A DNA stretch of 64,000 nt, from positions 81,079 through 145,078 of the forward strand of contig NZ_JAVRHQ010000009.1 in the NCBI RefSeq assembly GCF_031846485.1. The letters are read 5' to 3'. Under the pieces are notes generated by a model. It searched no databases and had not been told where the DNA came from. It was given only the letters and a program-made list of their open reading frames with translations. Below, piece after piece: positions 54,698 through 63,954 of the stretch; the stretch's first letter is position 1; every line of letters starts with the position of its first letter. This stretch comes from Autumnicola tepida. GTDB taxonomy: Bacteria; Bacteroidota; Bacteroidia; Flavobacteriales; Flavobacteriaceae. A program made the translations under genes and the position numbers.

Positions 54698-54746
54698 TTA
54701 GCTCTTTACTATTCACTTCTCACTCTTCACTATTAGCTCTTACACC
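54698..54746. repeat. Seven heptads crossing the wzm stop codon
   Basis: Seven 7-mers keep phase: ttagctc, tttacta, ttcactt, ctcactc, ttcacta, ttagctc and ttacacc. They fill the gap between wzt and wzm and overlap the wzm stop at 54740-54742. Confidence 0.75.
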
Positions 54747-55606
54747 GTATCAATAAAATTCTTTTCTGTCCTGTTAAATATAATAAGTCCTAAAAGGAAG
54801 AGGAAAATAGAAATTCCCAAAGTATAAAAGAACCCGGTCCACGTAAAAACCCCGGTATCCAGGATCATGTACCTAAACCCTTCAATTATTTGCGTTAGCG
54901 GATTATAGCGAACTATCCAGGCAAAATCGGGCATTTTATTGCTTACTTCACTCAGCGGGTACGGCACTGCCGAAATATACATGAGCAGACTGGTGGCAAA
55001 TCCTACCAGCACCGTCAAATCCCGGTACTTAGTGGTTAGCGCCGAAATAATCATGCCCGCACCCAAACCCAGCAAAGCCATCATCAACACGTAAACGGGA
55101 AAAAGCAGCAGGTTGATGTTCGGGTGTATTTCATATCCCCTCAATAAAAAATAGAAATAGAAAATAACCAATATCACTAACTGGATTCCAAATTTAAACA
55201 AGTTGGAAATAACCGTTTTTAAAGGCATGATCACCCGCGGAAAATATACTTTTCCAAAAATTCCCGCGTTGGCGGTAAAAGTACTGGAGGTGCCCGTAAG
55301 GCACTGGTTAAAATAATTCCATGCCGTAATGCCGGTGAGGTTGAATAAAAATGCGGGAACATTTCCTGTGGGAATACTAGCGATATTATTAAACACCAAT
55401 GTGAAAATAACCGAGGTAAATAATGGCTGGATAAAATACCAAAGTGGACCAAGGATAGTTTGCTTGTAAACCGTCACAATATCCCGCTTTACAAAGAGAA
55501 TAAGCAAATCCCGGTAACGCCAAACCTCCTTAAAATTAAGGTCTATCAGCTTACGCTTTGGGGTGATTTCGTAGAGCCAGTCTTCTTTAGTATTCGCTTC
55601 GCTCAT
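54740..55606 (-). CDS. wzm: Polysaccharide ABC transporter permease
   Basis: This 288-residue ABC-2 type permease has six hydrophobic segments and the typical WRYRDLLILFVKRDIVTVYKQTILGPLWYFIQPLF start, then YFNQCLTGTSSTFTANAGIFGKVYFPRVIMPLK and NPLTQIIEGFRYMIL. It pairs with Wzt as the inner-membrane channel for the locus glycan. A promoter-like pair lies 85-120 bp upstream, and this gene probably heads the minus-strand export and transferase operon. Confidence 0.9.
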   Translation of the reverse strand: MSEANTKEDWLYEITPKRKLIDLNFKEVWRYRDLLILFVKRDIVTVYKQTILGPLWYFIQPLFTSVIFTLVFNNIASIPTGNVPAFLFNLTGITAWNYFNQCLTGTSSTFTANAGIFGKVYFPRVIMPLKTVISNLFKFGIQLVILVIFYFYFLLRGYEIHPNINLLLFPVYVLMMALLGLGAGMIISALTTKYRDLTVLVGFATSLLMYISAVPYPLSEVSNKMPDFAWIVRYNPLTQIIEGFRYMILDTGVFTWTGFFYTLGISIFLFLLGLIIFNRTEKNFIDTV

Positions 55607-55690
55607 ATTTATTAGTGGAAAAAATACATTATAATATTGTGTTTCCCATTCCTATCAGGTTTTATTTTTTCCTTCACTATTCCCTATGCT

Positions 55691-55725
55691 CAAACCTATT
55701 GGTATAGGAGTACTTAAGAGACAAA
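55691..55725 (-). promoter_or_regulatory. Candidate promoter for the wzm-wzt transcript
   Basis: On the minus strand TAGGTTTG (55698-55691) fits TAnnTTTG, with TTTG (55725-55722) 23 bp upstream, at the long end of the accepted spacing. The leader would be about 80 bases. The rest of the 357 bp gap 55607-55963 shows no gene or clear repeat. Confidence 0.45.
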
Positions 55726-55963
55726 GGGATTTTTACTTACCCTTTAAAATCATGTCACTTAAGGCGGTTCCAGGCTGAACCTTCTCTGCAAAAATGATTA
55801 TAATATTTTAAAAATGCCAAACGCCAGTTTCTTTTTTCATATTAAAAACTCCAAAAATTCATAAAACCATAGAAATGACAAACCGGAATATATAACAGCA
55901 CAATTTTTCTTACATTTATACCACCCCTACTCCTTTTTTCCTACTTTTTAGTAAATTTAGAAG

Positions 55964-57397
55964 ATGCTTTTTAACTCTCTACCATTCCTGGTTTTTTTGC
56001 CAGTGGTTTTTCTCCTCTATTGGTTTTGCTTAAAAAAACATCTCAACTTACAAAATTTGCTGCTGCTTACCGCCAGCTATGTTTTCTATGGCTGGTGGGA
56101 TTATAGATTTCTTTCCCTTATAGCCATTAGTACCCTGGCAGACTACTTTATAGGGCTTGCCATGGTTAAAAAGCGTTTTATTAAGCGTAGAAAAATCCTG
56201 CTGCTCACCAGTACCTTTATTAATCTGGGTATGTTAGGCATATTCAAATACTACAACTTTTTTATCGAAAGCTGGATGCAGGCCGGAGATTCCCTGGGCT
56301 TCAATATGCATTTTGAAACGCTGCAAATTATACTTCCCGTTGGGATCTCTTTCTATAGCTTTCAAACTTTAAGTTATACTATAGACATTTACAGAAAAAA
56401 AATAAAACCCACTTCTAATCTTATTGAATTTGCTGCTTTTGTATCTTTTTTCCCCCAACTCGTGGCTGGCCCCATAGAAAGGGCATCCAATCTTTTACCG
56501 CAGTTTGGCAGAGAGCGAAAATTTGATTTTGAATTTGCCAAAAGTGGTGTAAACCTTATCATCTGGGGGCTATTTCAAAAAATGGTTATCGCTGATAATT
56601 GTGCCACTTTTGTAAACAATATTTTTGAAAATTACCAAAGCCATAACAGCCTCACTTTAGCCCTGGGTTCCATTTATTTTGCCTTCCAGATCTATGGTGA
56701 TTTTGCCGGTTATTCCAATATCGCCATAGGAACTGCACGGTTGTTTGGTTTTAGCCTGATGCGAAACTTTAATTACCCCTATTTTTCAAGAGACCTTGCC
56801 GAATTCTGGCGCCGGTGGCATATTTCCCTTTCCACATGGTTTCGGGACTATTTGTACATCCCGTTAGGAGGCTCCCGCGGTACAAGGTCCCAAAAAATAA
56901 GAAACGTTTACATCATATTTCTTGTTAGCGGGTTGTGGCATGGGGCCAACTGGACCTTTTTGGTATGGGGCGCCATACATGCCACTTTTTTTATTCCGCT
57001 AATGATTGCGAAAACCAATAGAAAAAATATAGATCATGTAGCAGAAAAAAGCTTTTTTCCGGGACTTACCGAATCCCTGCAAATGCTATCCACTTTTTTT
57101 ATTGTTTGCTGTGCCTGGGTATTCTTCAGGTGTCCATCCATAAGCGACAGCATTGGCTATTTTCATAGCTTTTTTCAAAATTTCAGCCTTAGTCCAGAAT
57201 ATTTATCCATAGGAAGATACAGTACAGAATTACTGCTGTTACTCTCTGTTTTTGTTTTGATAGAATGGACCAGCCGTACGCAGGAGCAACCCATAACCGG
57301 CAATCAAAAATTCTTAAAAACTTCGCTGGCACTCCTCATGATTACCATGTTCGGGGTATTTTCAGATCATAGTAACTTTATTTATTTTCAATTTTAA
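55964..57397 (+). CDS. MBOAT-family membrane-bound O-acyltransferase (AlgI-like)
   Basis: This 477-residue polytopic protein has the AlgI/DltB-type signatures LPVGISFYSFQTLSYTIDIYR, FVSFFPQLVAGPIERAS, FGFSLMRNFNYPYFSRDLAEFWRRWHISLSTWFRDYLYIPLGGSRG and VSGLWHGANWTF with the conserved catalytic-type His. It moves acyl groups, usually acetyl, across the inner membrane to a periplasmic glycan. The stop overlaps the next start (TAATG), so it is coupled to an SGNH-like partner. Confidence 0.9.
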   Translation: MLFNSLPFLVFLPVVFLLYWFCLKKHLNLQNLLLLTASYVFYGWWDYRFLSLIAISTLADYFIGLAMVKKRFIKRRKILLLTSTFINLGMLGIFKYYNFFIESWMQAGDSLGFNMHFETLQIILPVGISFYSFQTLSYTIDIYRKKIKPTSNLIEFAAFVSFFPQLVAGPIERASNLLPQFGRERKFDFEFAKSGVNLIIWGLFQKMVIADNCATFVNNIFENYQSHNSLTLALGSIYFAFQIYGDFAGYSNIAIGTARLFGFSLMRNFNYPYFSRDLAEFWRRWHISLSTWFRDYLYIPLGGSRGTRSQKIRNVYIIFLVSGLWHGANWTFLVWGAIHATFFIPLMIAKTNRKNIDHVAEKSFFPGLTESLQMLSTFFIVCCAWVFFRCPSISDSIGYFHSFFQNFSLSPEYLSIGRYSTELLLLLSVFVLIEWTSRTQEQPITGNQKFLKTSLALLMITMFGVFSDHSNFIYFQF

Positions 57398-58326
57398 TGA
57401 AGCGATTCGCCCTTTACATCATTTCCGTTTTATGCGTCATTTTGGGAATATTTTTCTTCCTGGATGTAGTCTATACTTCCATCTATACCTATGGGATACC
57501 ACGAAATAAAATTTCCCATTTGCTAAATATTGAAAAAAAAGATATCGATTATGTTTTTATAGGTTCTTCCAGGGTAGAAAACACTATAGATACAGAAATT
57601 ATTGAAGACATAACAGGTAAAAAAGCCCTTAACCTGGGTATCCAGGAAGTAAGGCTGAATGATTCTTTTATGTTACTTCAACTACTTTATGAGCAGAATA
57701 TTAAGCCGGAAATTGTGTTTATACAGGTAGATTATATTTACAATAAAGATAAAAGTTCAGGCTTTCTCAAAAGTTCCCTGATGCCTTATATTAAAGATGA
57801 CAGGATAGGATCCATGCTAAAATCAAGAGAACCTAATTATTACGCCCTAAGATATATTCCATTCTACAGGTATCTTAAGTACGATTACAAATCGGGCTTT
57901 CGGGAGGTCTTTAATATTCTCACTGGGAATGAGCCTTACATTAACCTTGAAAGCGGCTATTATCCCTTATATGGAAACAGTGGCAATAACTTCAGAAGGC
58001 ATTTGCCCGATACCATTGCAAAAAAGAATAAATATCTGAGGGCCATTAATAAGTTTGCAAAAGAAAAGAACATTAAAATCGCCTATTTTATGTCTCCGTT
58101 TTGTTCTGAAACAAAAAATCTTGAATACACTAAAAAGCTCAGGAAAAAAATTCCTTCTTTAATTGATTACAGCACTCTCTTTTTTGAGCAAGACGCCGGT
58201 TATTTTTATGATTGCGACCATCTTAACAACAAGGGAGCAGAAAAATTTTCGGAGGTTTTTGCTGAAAAAATAAATACATTAAGCGCTACAAAGGGGGGAA
58301 ACCTGGAAGAGCGTATGGTAAAATAG
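57397..58326 (+). CDS. SGNH-like membrane-anchored partner of the MBOAT acyltransferase
   Basis: This 309-residue protein has one N-terminal span (about 5-27) and an SGNH-like fold: VFIGSSRVENTID (GSS in the nucleophile position), LNLGIQEVRLNDS, and CDHLNNKGAEKFSEVF with Asp-x-x-x-His-like spacing. MBOAT enzymes in acetylation systems commonly pair with such a periplasmic protein that hands the acyl group to the polysaccharide (as AlgJ/AlgX or PatB do). It overlaps the MBOAT stop by 1 bp. The 250 bp gap to wzc (58327-58576) shows no gene. Confidence 0.72.
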   Translation: MKRFALYIISVLCVILGIFFFLDVVYTSIYTYGIPRNKISHLLNIEKKDIDYVFIGSSRVENTIDTEIIEDITGKKALNLGIQEVRLNDSFMLLQLLYEQNIKPEIVFIQVDYIYNKDKSSGFLKSSLMPYIKDDRIGSMLKSREPNYYALRYIPFYRYLKYDYKSGFREVFNILTGNEPYINLESGYYPLYGNSGNNFRRHLPDTIAKKNKYLRAINKFAKEKNIKIAYFMSPFCSETKNLEYTKKLRKKIPSLIDYSTLFFEQDAGYFYDCDHLNNKGAEKFSEVFAEKINTLSATKGGNLEERMVK

Positions 58327-58576
58327 CAGGCTTTTCTTATTGCTGTTTGTTTCTCTGCTATGCTTGGTGAAATCAAAATGATGCCGCTTTTTGTGGCTGA
58401 ACAGGAAACATTTCAGAAGATTGGAAACTCCATTGAAACCTTATAAATTATTTCAACCAAGTCAATGTTTTTCCTCCAAACATCCGTTTCTTTAAAATGT
58501 AAAACTCCAAAGTCCAGACTTCAAATTTTAAACTCACTTCACTTCCACTTTTCACTCCCCTTTTCACCAAAGCAAC

Positions 58577-61045
58577 TTACTCGAAATTCCTCATAAATTT
58601 TTTCCAGGATTTTTTTAGCTGTGAAATTTTAGAAGGTGCCTCTCCGTAATATCCTTTGGCATAACGATTATAGCCGTAACCATACCCGTAACCATAGCCA
58701 TACCCGTAACCATAGCCATATTTAGCCCTGTGCACAAAATGGTTAAGTACAAAACTGATGTTTTTAAGCTCGCCCTTATGATATTTCTCATTTATAGTGT
58801 CCAGCATTCCGCGTTTGGTGTAATCCTGGCGGATAAGGTACAGCGTGGCATCTGCATACTTTACCAGGTTAAGGGCATCGGCCACCATTCCTATTGGAGG
58901 GGAATCCAGGATAATGTAATCATACTTCTGCCGTAATTCCTCCATTAATTCATCCATCTGCTCATTCAGCAGCAATTCTGAAGGGTTTGGGGGCACTGGG
59001 CCAGCGGTAATCACGTCCAGGTTGGGAATTTCGCTTTTCTGAACAATCTCTTCGGAAGAAGCCTGGTCTATAAGGTAATTTACAATTCCAATGTCATTGT
59101 TCAGCTTAAAATCATCAAAAATCTTGGGCTTTCTTAAATCTACCCCCACCAGGACTGTTTTTTTATCGCTCATGGCAAAAACCGTTGCCAGGTTCATGGC
59201 GCAGAAGGTTTTCCCTTCCCCCGAAACCGATGAGGTAATAAGTAAAGTTTTGGAACCGGTAACTCCCTGTTTTTTATACATAAACTGAAGGCTGGAGCGC
59301 AGCCCCCTGAAACTCTCTGCTACCGAAGATTTTGGGCTGCTAAATACCGCCAGGTTAGAATCCAGTTTGCTTTTCCCTATCAATCCTAAAATCGGCACCG
59401 GGGACAATCGGGTGACTTCCTGCGCGTTCAGGATATTGGTATTGAGGAACACCAGCAGAAAAACGAAGGTGAGCGGAATTACCCCGCCAACCATTACGGC
59501 CATTACGTAATTCAGTTCAGTGTTAGGGCCAATTTTCCCGCCCCCCGTATCCTTGGCCTTATCAATTATCATTACATCGCTCACATTCGCCGCTTTTATA
59601 AGCCCGGCTTCGCTTCGTTTTTCAAGGAAAAGATTATAGGTTTTTTCGCTGATACTATACTTTCGCTGAATTTTCAGCAAGTCCTGTTCTTCCTGGGGCA
59701 TTTTCTTTATTTCCGCTTCAAAACCGGCAATCTGTCGATTTACATCGGCAAGTTCATTTTGCAGTAAACCACGGGAAGAACTAATGTTTTCAAGCAAAAT
59801 AGATTTAACCGAATTGATCTGCCGGTCCAGGTCTGAAAACACAGGAGAACTTTCCTTCAGGGAATACTGGTAATTGCTGCGCTGCTCGGCAAGTTCAATA
59901 ATTTTACCTACCCCGCTCACAATACTTCCTTCACTTATCCCCGCCACAGAAGGTGCCGGTACGCTGGAATAATCACTCCGCGTCTCAAGGTAGGTTTTCA
60001 GGGTTTCATAATAAGCCAGCTGCCGCCGGATATCTTCTTTTCTAACATCCAGCGTGGAAAGCTTATTGGTGATCTCACTGCTTTCCGCAGAAATATCCAG
60101 GATGGCATTTTCATTTCTAAAGTCATTCAGCTCATTTTCCACCACCTGAAGTTCCCTGGATTTTACCGCGAGGCTGCTGTCTATAAACCTGATGGTTTTG
60201 GTAGCAAACAAATTTTTCCTGGCCAGCATATTCTGGCTTAATACCGCAACAGAACCATTAAGGTAATCTACCAGCCTGTCTTTATTATTACCAGTCTGGC
60301 TTAGCCGCAAGACCGAGGATCCGTTATTATCGGTACTTACATTAACGGAACGATATTTCCCTACAGCGGAGTCAAAATTCAGAAAATTAACATAAAACGG
60401 TTTCCCCGCCTGTACCGGCTGATTGGTTCTGGCTACCACTCCATTTAGAAATGGAAAATTTATAGGTTCACCCACTTTAAAGGTCTGGCTGAACTCACTG
60501 TAAGCAATTGGCGCAGACTTCTTTTCTTTGCTTCTGAAGTTTTGCAGCTGCAGGGTTTCAGGCAAATTCGCCTTAATATTGAACCTTGCTGAATCCAAAA
60601 ATGTAAAAGTAAATGTTGCATTTATCGCCTGGAATGCGGAAGTATCAGCAATAAATTCGAAAGGAGCCTTGCCATAGGCATCCACCCGTTGATATTCGCC
60701 ATCTTCCATGTACTGCACATAAAACTGAAGCCGCTCCACCACTTCTTCATTATGGGAACGGGAACGCAGAATGGTTACCGCAGTATTTACTTTATCTGAA
60801 GTCCCTCCCCAATTAAAGGTAAGGCTGGTATTGGACGTGAAAAACGGGTTCTGGTCATCTTTAATGGTAATGCTGTTTTCCATTTGATACACCGGCAACT
60901 TCCTTACATTGTTGTAATAAGCCACTCCAAGGCTTATCGCTACAGAAAGCAGAATAAGCTTCCAGTAACTTATAACTTTGAGTACAAAACCTTTAAAATC
61001 AAAAGTAGAACCTACGTCTGATATGTGATCATCTTCATGCGCCAT
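58577..61045 (-). CDS. wzc: Wzc-like polysaccharide co-polymerase with BY-kinase domain
   Basis: This 822-residue protein has a Wzz-type periplasmic region flanked by spans near residues 25-47 and about 510-532, with a long coiled coil between. A cytoplasmic bacterial tyrosine kinase follows: Walker A TSSVSGEGKTF, Walker A' VGVDLRKPKIF and Walker B DYIILDSPP. The tail has (YG)8Y encoded at 58670-58720, then NRYAKGYYGE, about twelve Tyr that can be autophosphorylated. Phosphorylation cycling controls Wza-dependent glycan export and chain length. It lies 1 bp after wza. Confidence 0.93.
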   Translation of the reverse strand: MAHEDDHISDVGSTFDFKGFVLKVISYWKLILLSVAISLGVAYYNNVRKLPVYQMENSITIKDDQNPFFTSNTSLTFNWGGTSDKVNTAVTILRSRSHNEEVVERLQFYVQYMEDGEYQRVDAYGKAPFEFIADTSAFQAINATFTFTFLDSARFNIKANLPETLQLQNFRSKEKKSAPIAYSEFSQTFKVGEPINFPFLNGVVARTNQPVQAGKPFYVNFLNFDSAVGKYRSVNVSTDNNGSSVLRLSQTGNNKDRLVDYLNGSVAVLSQNMLARKNLFATKTIRFIDSSLAVKSRELQVVENELNDFRNENAILDISAESSEITNKLSTLDVRKEDIRRQLAYYETLKTYLETRSDYSSVPAPSVAGISEGSIVSGVGKIIELAEQRSNYQYSLKESSPVFSDLDRQINSVKSILLENISSSRGLLQNELADVNRQIAGFEAEIKKMPQEEQDLLKIQRKYSISEKTYNLFLEKRSEAGLIKAANVSDVMIIDKAKDTGGGKIGPNTELNYVMAVMVGGVIPLTFVFLLVFLNTNILNAQEVTRLSPVPILGLIGKSKLDSNLAVFSSPKSSVAESFRGLRSSLQFMYKKQGVTGSKTLLITSSVSGEGKTFCAMNLATVFAMSDKKTVLVGVDLRKPKIFDDFKLNNDIGIVNYLIDQASSEEIVQKSEIPNLDVITAGPVPPNPSELLLNEQMDELMEELRQKYDYIILDSPPIGMVADALNLVKYADATLYLIRQDYTKRGMLDTINEKYHKGELKNISFVLNHFVHRAKYGYGYGYGYGYGYGYGYNRYAKGYYGEAPSKISQLKKSWKKFMRNFE

Positions 61046-61046
61046 A

Positions 61047-61832
61047 CTATCTGGTAAAAATCAAAACTACTGAGGTTATTAACGTAAAAACGGTGGCAAT
61101 GGTTCTAAAGGATTCCAATCCTGTTGTACCAAAGCCTAATGCTTTTTGAGGAAGCGGGTTAACAATTATCACATCATTGGGCTGGATGTAATAATAAGGG
61201 CTGGAGGTGGCTTCAATACTGGTAACATCTATAGTATGGATCTCTTCCCCCTGCGGGTACTGCCGGACGATCTTTACATGCTGCCGGTCCCCCACATCGG
61301 TAATTCCCCCGGCATTGGCAATGGCTTCAATAATAGTTACCTGCTCTTTGTAGATTACCTGGCTCCCGGAACCTATTTCCCCAAGGGTGGTATATCGTAT
61401 CCCCGCCAGCTTAACGGTTACAAATAGATTTGCCTCCTGCTTAAAATATTGCTGCAGCAGTTCACTTTCTATTTTCTCCCTTACTTCCTCCACCGTGTAA
61501 CCCAGCACATTAAGCTGCCCTAAAGTGGGCACCCTGATGTTCCCATGGTCATCTACGGTAAACCCGTCAAAATAAACATTTTCTTCTGTAGTGGCATTAG
61601 GATTGGTTTCTCCAATTGGGTTAAACATCCCCACCAGTTCCTGGTCCAGGGCTTTAACCCTGATGCTCAACAGGTCACCAATCTGGATGCGGTAAGGTTT
61701 CTTAAGCCGCTGCATCTGTATTATGCTATCAACTGTTTCTGTCTCCTGGAGATAACTTAGCTTTTTTGTGGAAATACACGACGAAAAAGATAAAATCATC
61801 GCCAAAAGGAGAATTATGCTTGTAAACTTCAT
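61047..61832 (-). CDS. wza: Wza-like outer-membrane polysaccharide export lipoprotein
   Basis: The ATG at 61832 gives a lipoprotein signal MKFTSIILLLAMILSFSSC; a GTG 12 bp earlier is the other candidate but would sit almost at the predicted transcript start. The 261-residue protein has the polysaccharide export signature YRIQIGDLLSIRVKALD and soluble ligand-binding beta-grasp repeats (VTIIEAIANAGGITDVGDRQHVKIVR). A C-terminal hydrophobic segment (TIATVFTLITSVVLIF) is typical for Bacteroidota. It forms the outer-membrane exit for the glycan with Wzc. Confidence 0.9.
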   Translation of the reverse strand: MKFTSIILLLAMILSFSSCISTKKLSYLQETETVDSIIQMQRLKKPYRIQIGDLLSIRVKALDQELVGMFNPIGETNPNATTEENVYFDGFTVDDHGNIRVPTLGQLNVLGYTVEEVREKIESELLQQYFKQEANLFVTVKLAGIRYTTLGEIGSGSQVIYKEQVTIIEAIANAGGITDVGDRQHVKIVRQYPQGEEIHTIDVTSIEATSSPYYYIQPNDVIIVNPLPQKALGFGTTGLESFRTIATVFTLITSVVLIFTR

Positions 61833-61854
61833 ATTAGCATTCACAAAGGTTTAA

Positions 61855-61884
61855 CAAATATAGTTGTTGTATCCTAATATCAAA
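61855..61884 (-). promoter_or_regulatory. Bacteroidota-type promoter for wza-wzc
   Basis: On the minus strand TATATTTG (61862-61855) matches TAnnTTTG exactly and TTTG (61884-61881) lies 18 bp upstream. It would start transcription about 10-20 bases before the ATG at 61832. This is the best promoter match in the window. Confidence 0.65.
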
Positions 61885-62076
61885 ATATTTGTGGTTATTG
61901 TTTGGGTTTGTTGTTGAATGCCGGATGTTGGAAGCCGGAAGCTGGAGGATAAAAATTAAAGGCTTAGAGCTTAAAGCCTATAGCCTAAAGCTTTTCAAAC
62001 CTTCACTTAAAGAAAAATCATATTCATGCTTACATATTCCCTCCAATCAATTTATTTTGCAGACAAATAATTTCAT

Positions 62077-63954
62077 GTGAATTACCTATCAATAGAAAAT
62101 ATCGCTAAAGCTTATGGCGAAAGGATTCTTTTTCAAGATATTTCCTTCGGAATAAATGAAGGACAGAAGGTTGGTTTTGTGGCCAAAAACGGGACCGGAA
62201 AAACCTCCCTTCTCAACATCCTGGCCGGGTTTGATGTGCCAGACGAAGGCCAGGTAGTCTATAGAAAAGAAATTACCACGGCTTTTTTACCGCAGGAACC
62301 AGATCTTGATCCGCATCTTACGGTGGAGCAAACCATTTTTGCTGCGGAAAATGAAACCCTTAGGATCATCAATCGGTATGAAAAAGCCCTGCAAAATCCT
62401 GAAGATGCCGAAGCTTATCAAAAAGCTTTTGAAGAAATGGACGCGGCACAGGCCTGGGATTTCGAGACCCAGTACAAACAAATCCTCTCCAAATTAAAAC
62501 TGGAAGACCTTTCCAAAGAAGTCAAACATCTAAGCGGCGGACAAAAAAAGCGCCTGGCCCTGGCCAATATGCTCCTACAAAAGCCCGATTTCATCATTAT
62601 GGATGAGCCCACCAACCACCTTGACCTTGACATGATCGAGTGGCTGGAAGCTTACTTTAAAAAGGAAAATTTCACCATTTTTATGGTTACCCACGATCGT
62701 TATTTCCTGGAGCGTGTGTGTAATGAAATAGTGGAACTGGAAGACGGGCAGCTTTATACCTATAAAGGCAATTATTCCTATTACCTGGATAAAAAAGAAG
62801 ACAGGGTTGAGCTGGAGCAAACTAATACAGATAAGGCCAAACAGCTATTTAAAAAAGAACTGGATTGGATGCGCCGGCAGCCCAAGGCCCGTACCACAAA
62901 ATCTAAATCCCGTATTGATGATTTCCAGGAAATAAAGGAAAAAGCGAGTAAACGCAGAAACGACCATACCGTACAGCTCGAAATTAATATGGAACGCATG
63001 GGCAGTAAGGTGGTCGAGATCCATAATCTGTCGAAGGAATTCGGTGGAAAACAACTTTTTCAGAATTTTGATTACAACTTTCTGCGCGGGGAACGCATAG
63101 GAATTATCGGGAAAAACGGAACTGGAAAATCCACTTTTTTGAATATACTCACCGGCAACCTGGAACCAGATTCAGGAAAAGTGGTAATCGGGGAAACAAT
63201 TAAATTTGGATACTACACCCAGCGTGGAATAAAAATTAAGCCCGGGCAAAAAGTTATTGATGTTATTCGCGAATTTGGCGATTATATCCCGCTGAAGAAA
63301 GGCCGGCAGATTTCTGCCCAGCAGCTCCTGGAAAGGTTCCTTTTTGATCGCAAGAAGCAGTACGATTTTGTTGAAAAACTTAGTGGCGGCGAGAAAAAGC
63401 GGCTTTACCTCTGCACAGTTTTAATCCAGAACCCCAACTTTCTTATTCTTGATGAACCCACGAACGATCTTGATATCGTCACCCTAAATGTACTTGAAAG
63501 TTTCCTGCTGGATTTCCCCGGGTGCATAATTGTGGTTTCCCACGACCGTTATTTTATGGATAAAATTGTGGACCACCTCTTTGTTTTTAAAGGAAATGCT
63601 GAAATTGAAGATTTCCCGGGCAATTATACCGATTACAGAAGTTACGAAGAAAGCACGCCTGAAGAACCTGCCGAAGCCCCTTCTAATGAAGATAATGGCA
63701 AAAACACCAAAAACGACTGGAAAAAGAATAGTACTGGCTCCAAATTAACCTATAACGAGCAAAAAGAATACGGAAAACTTGAAAAAGAGATCGCTAAGCT
63801 TGAAAAGAAAAAAGTTGAAATCCAGCAAAAATTCCTGATGGACCTTAGTGGTGAAGAAATAGACTCAACTTCCCTGGAATTAAAAGAAGTGGAAGAACAG
63901 ATAGAACAAAAAACAGAAAGATGGTTTGAGTTGATGGAGAAGGGTGAGTTGTGA
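62077..63954 (+). CDS. ABC-F family ATPase (Uup-like)
   Basis: This 625-residue soluble protein has two ABC domains: Walker A KNGTGKTS and KNGTGKSTF, signatures LSGGQKKRLALANM and LSGGEKKRLYLCTV, Walker B FIIMDEPTNHLD and FLILDEPTNDLD. A basic linker lies between them (about 255-310). The C-terminal charged coiled coil (about 555-625) resembles Uup. ABC-F proteins act on the ribosome or on DNA-related stress rather than transport. The start is a GTG at 62077 giving MNYLSIENIAKAYG. The stop is the TGA inside a heptamer array. Confidence 0.88.
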   Translation: MNYLSIENIAKAYGERILFQDISFGINEGQKVGFVAKNGTGKTSLLNILAGFDVPDEGQVVYRKEITTAFLPQEPDLDPHLTVEQTIFAAENETLRIINRYEKALQNPEDAEAYQKAFEEMDAAQAWDFETQYKQILSKLKLEDLSKEVKHLSGGQKKRLALANMLLQKPDFIIMDEPTNHLDLDMIEWLEAYFKKENFTIFMVTHDRYFLERVCNEIVELEDGQLYTYKGNYSYYLDKKEDRVELEQTNTDKAKQLFKKELDWMRRQPKARTTKSKSRIDDFQEIKEKASKRRNDHTVQLEINMERMGSKVVEIHNLSKEFGGKQLFQNFDYNFLRGERIGIIGKNGTGKSTFLNILTGNLEPDSGKVVIGETIKFGYYTQRGIKIKPGQKVIDVIREFGDYIPLKKGRQISAQQLLERFLFDRKKQYDFVEKLSGGEKKRLYLCTVLIQNPNFLILDEPTNDLDIVTLNVLESFLLDFPGCIIVVSHDRYFMDKIVDHLFVFKGNAEIEDFPGNYTDYRSYEESTPEEPAEAPSNEDNGKNTKNDWKKNSTGSKLTYNEQKEYGKLEKEIAKLEKKKVEIQQKFLMDLSGEEIDSTSLELKEVEEQIEQKTERWFELMEKGEL

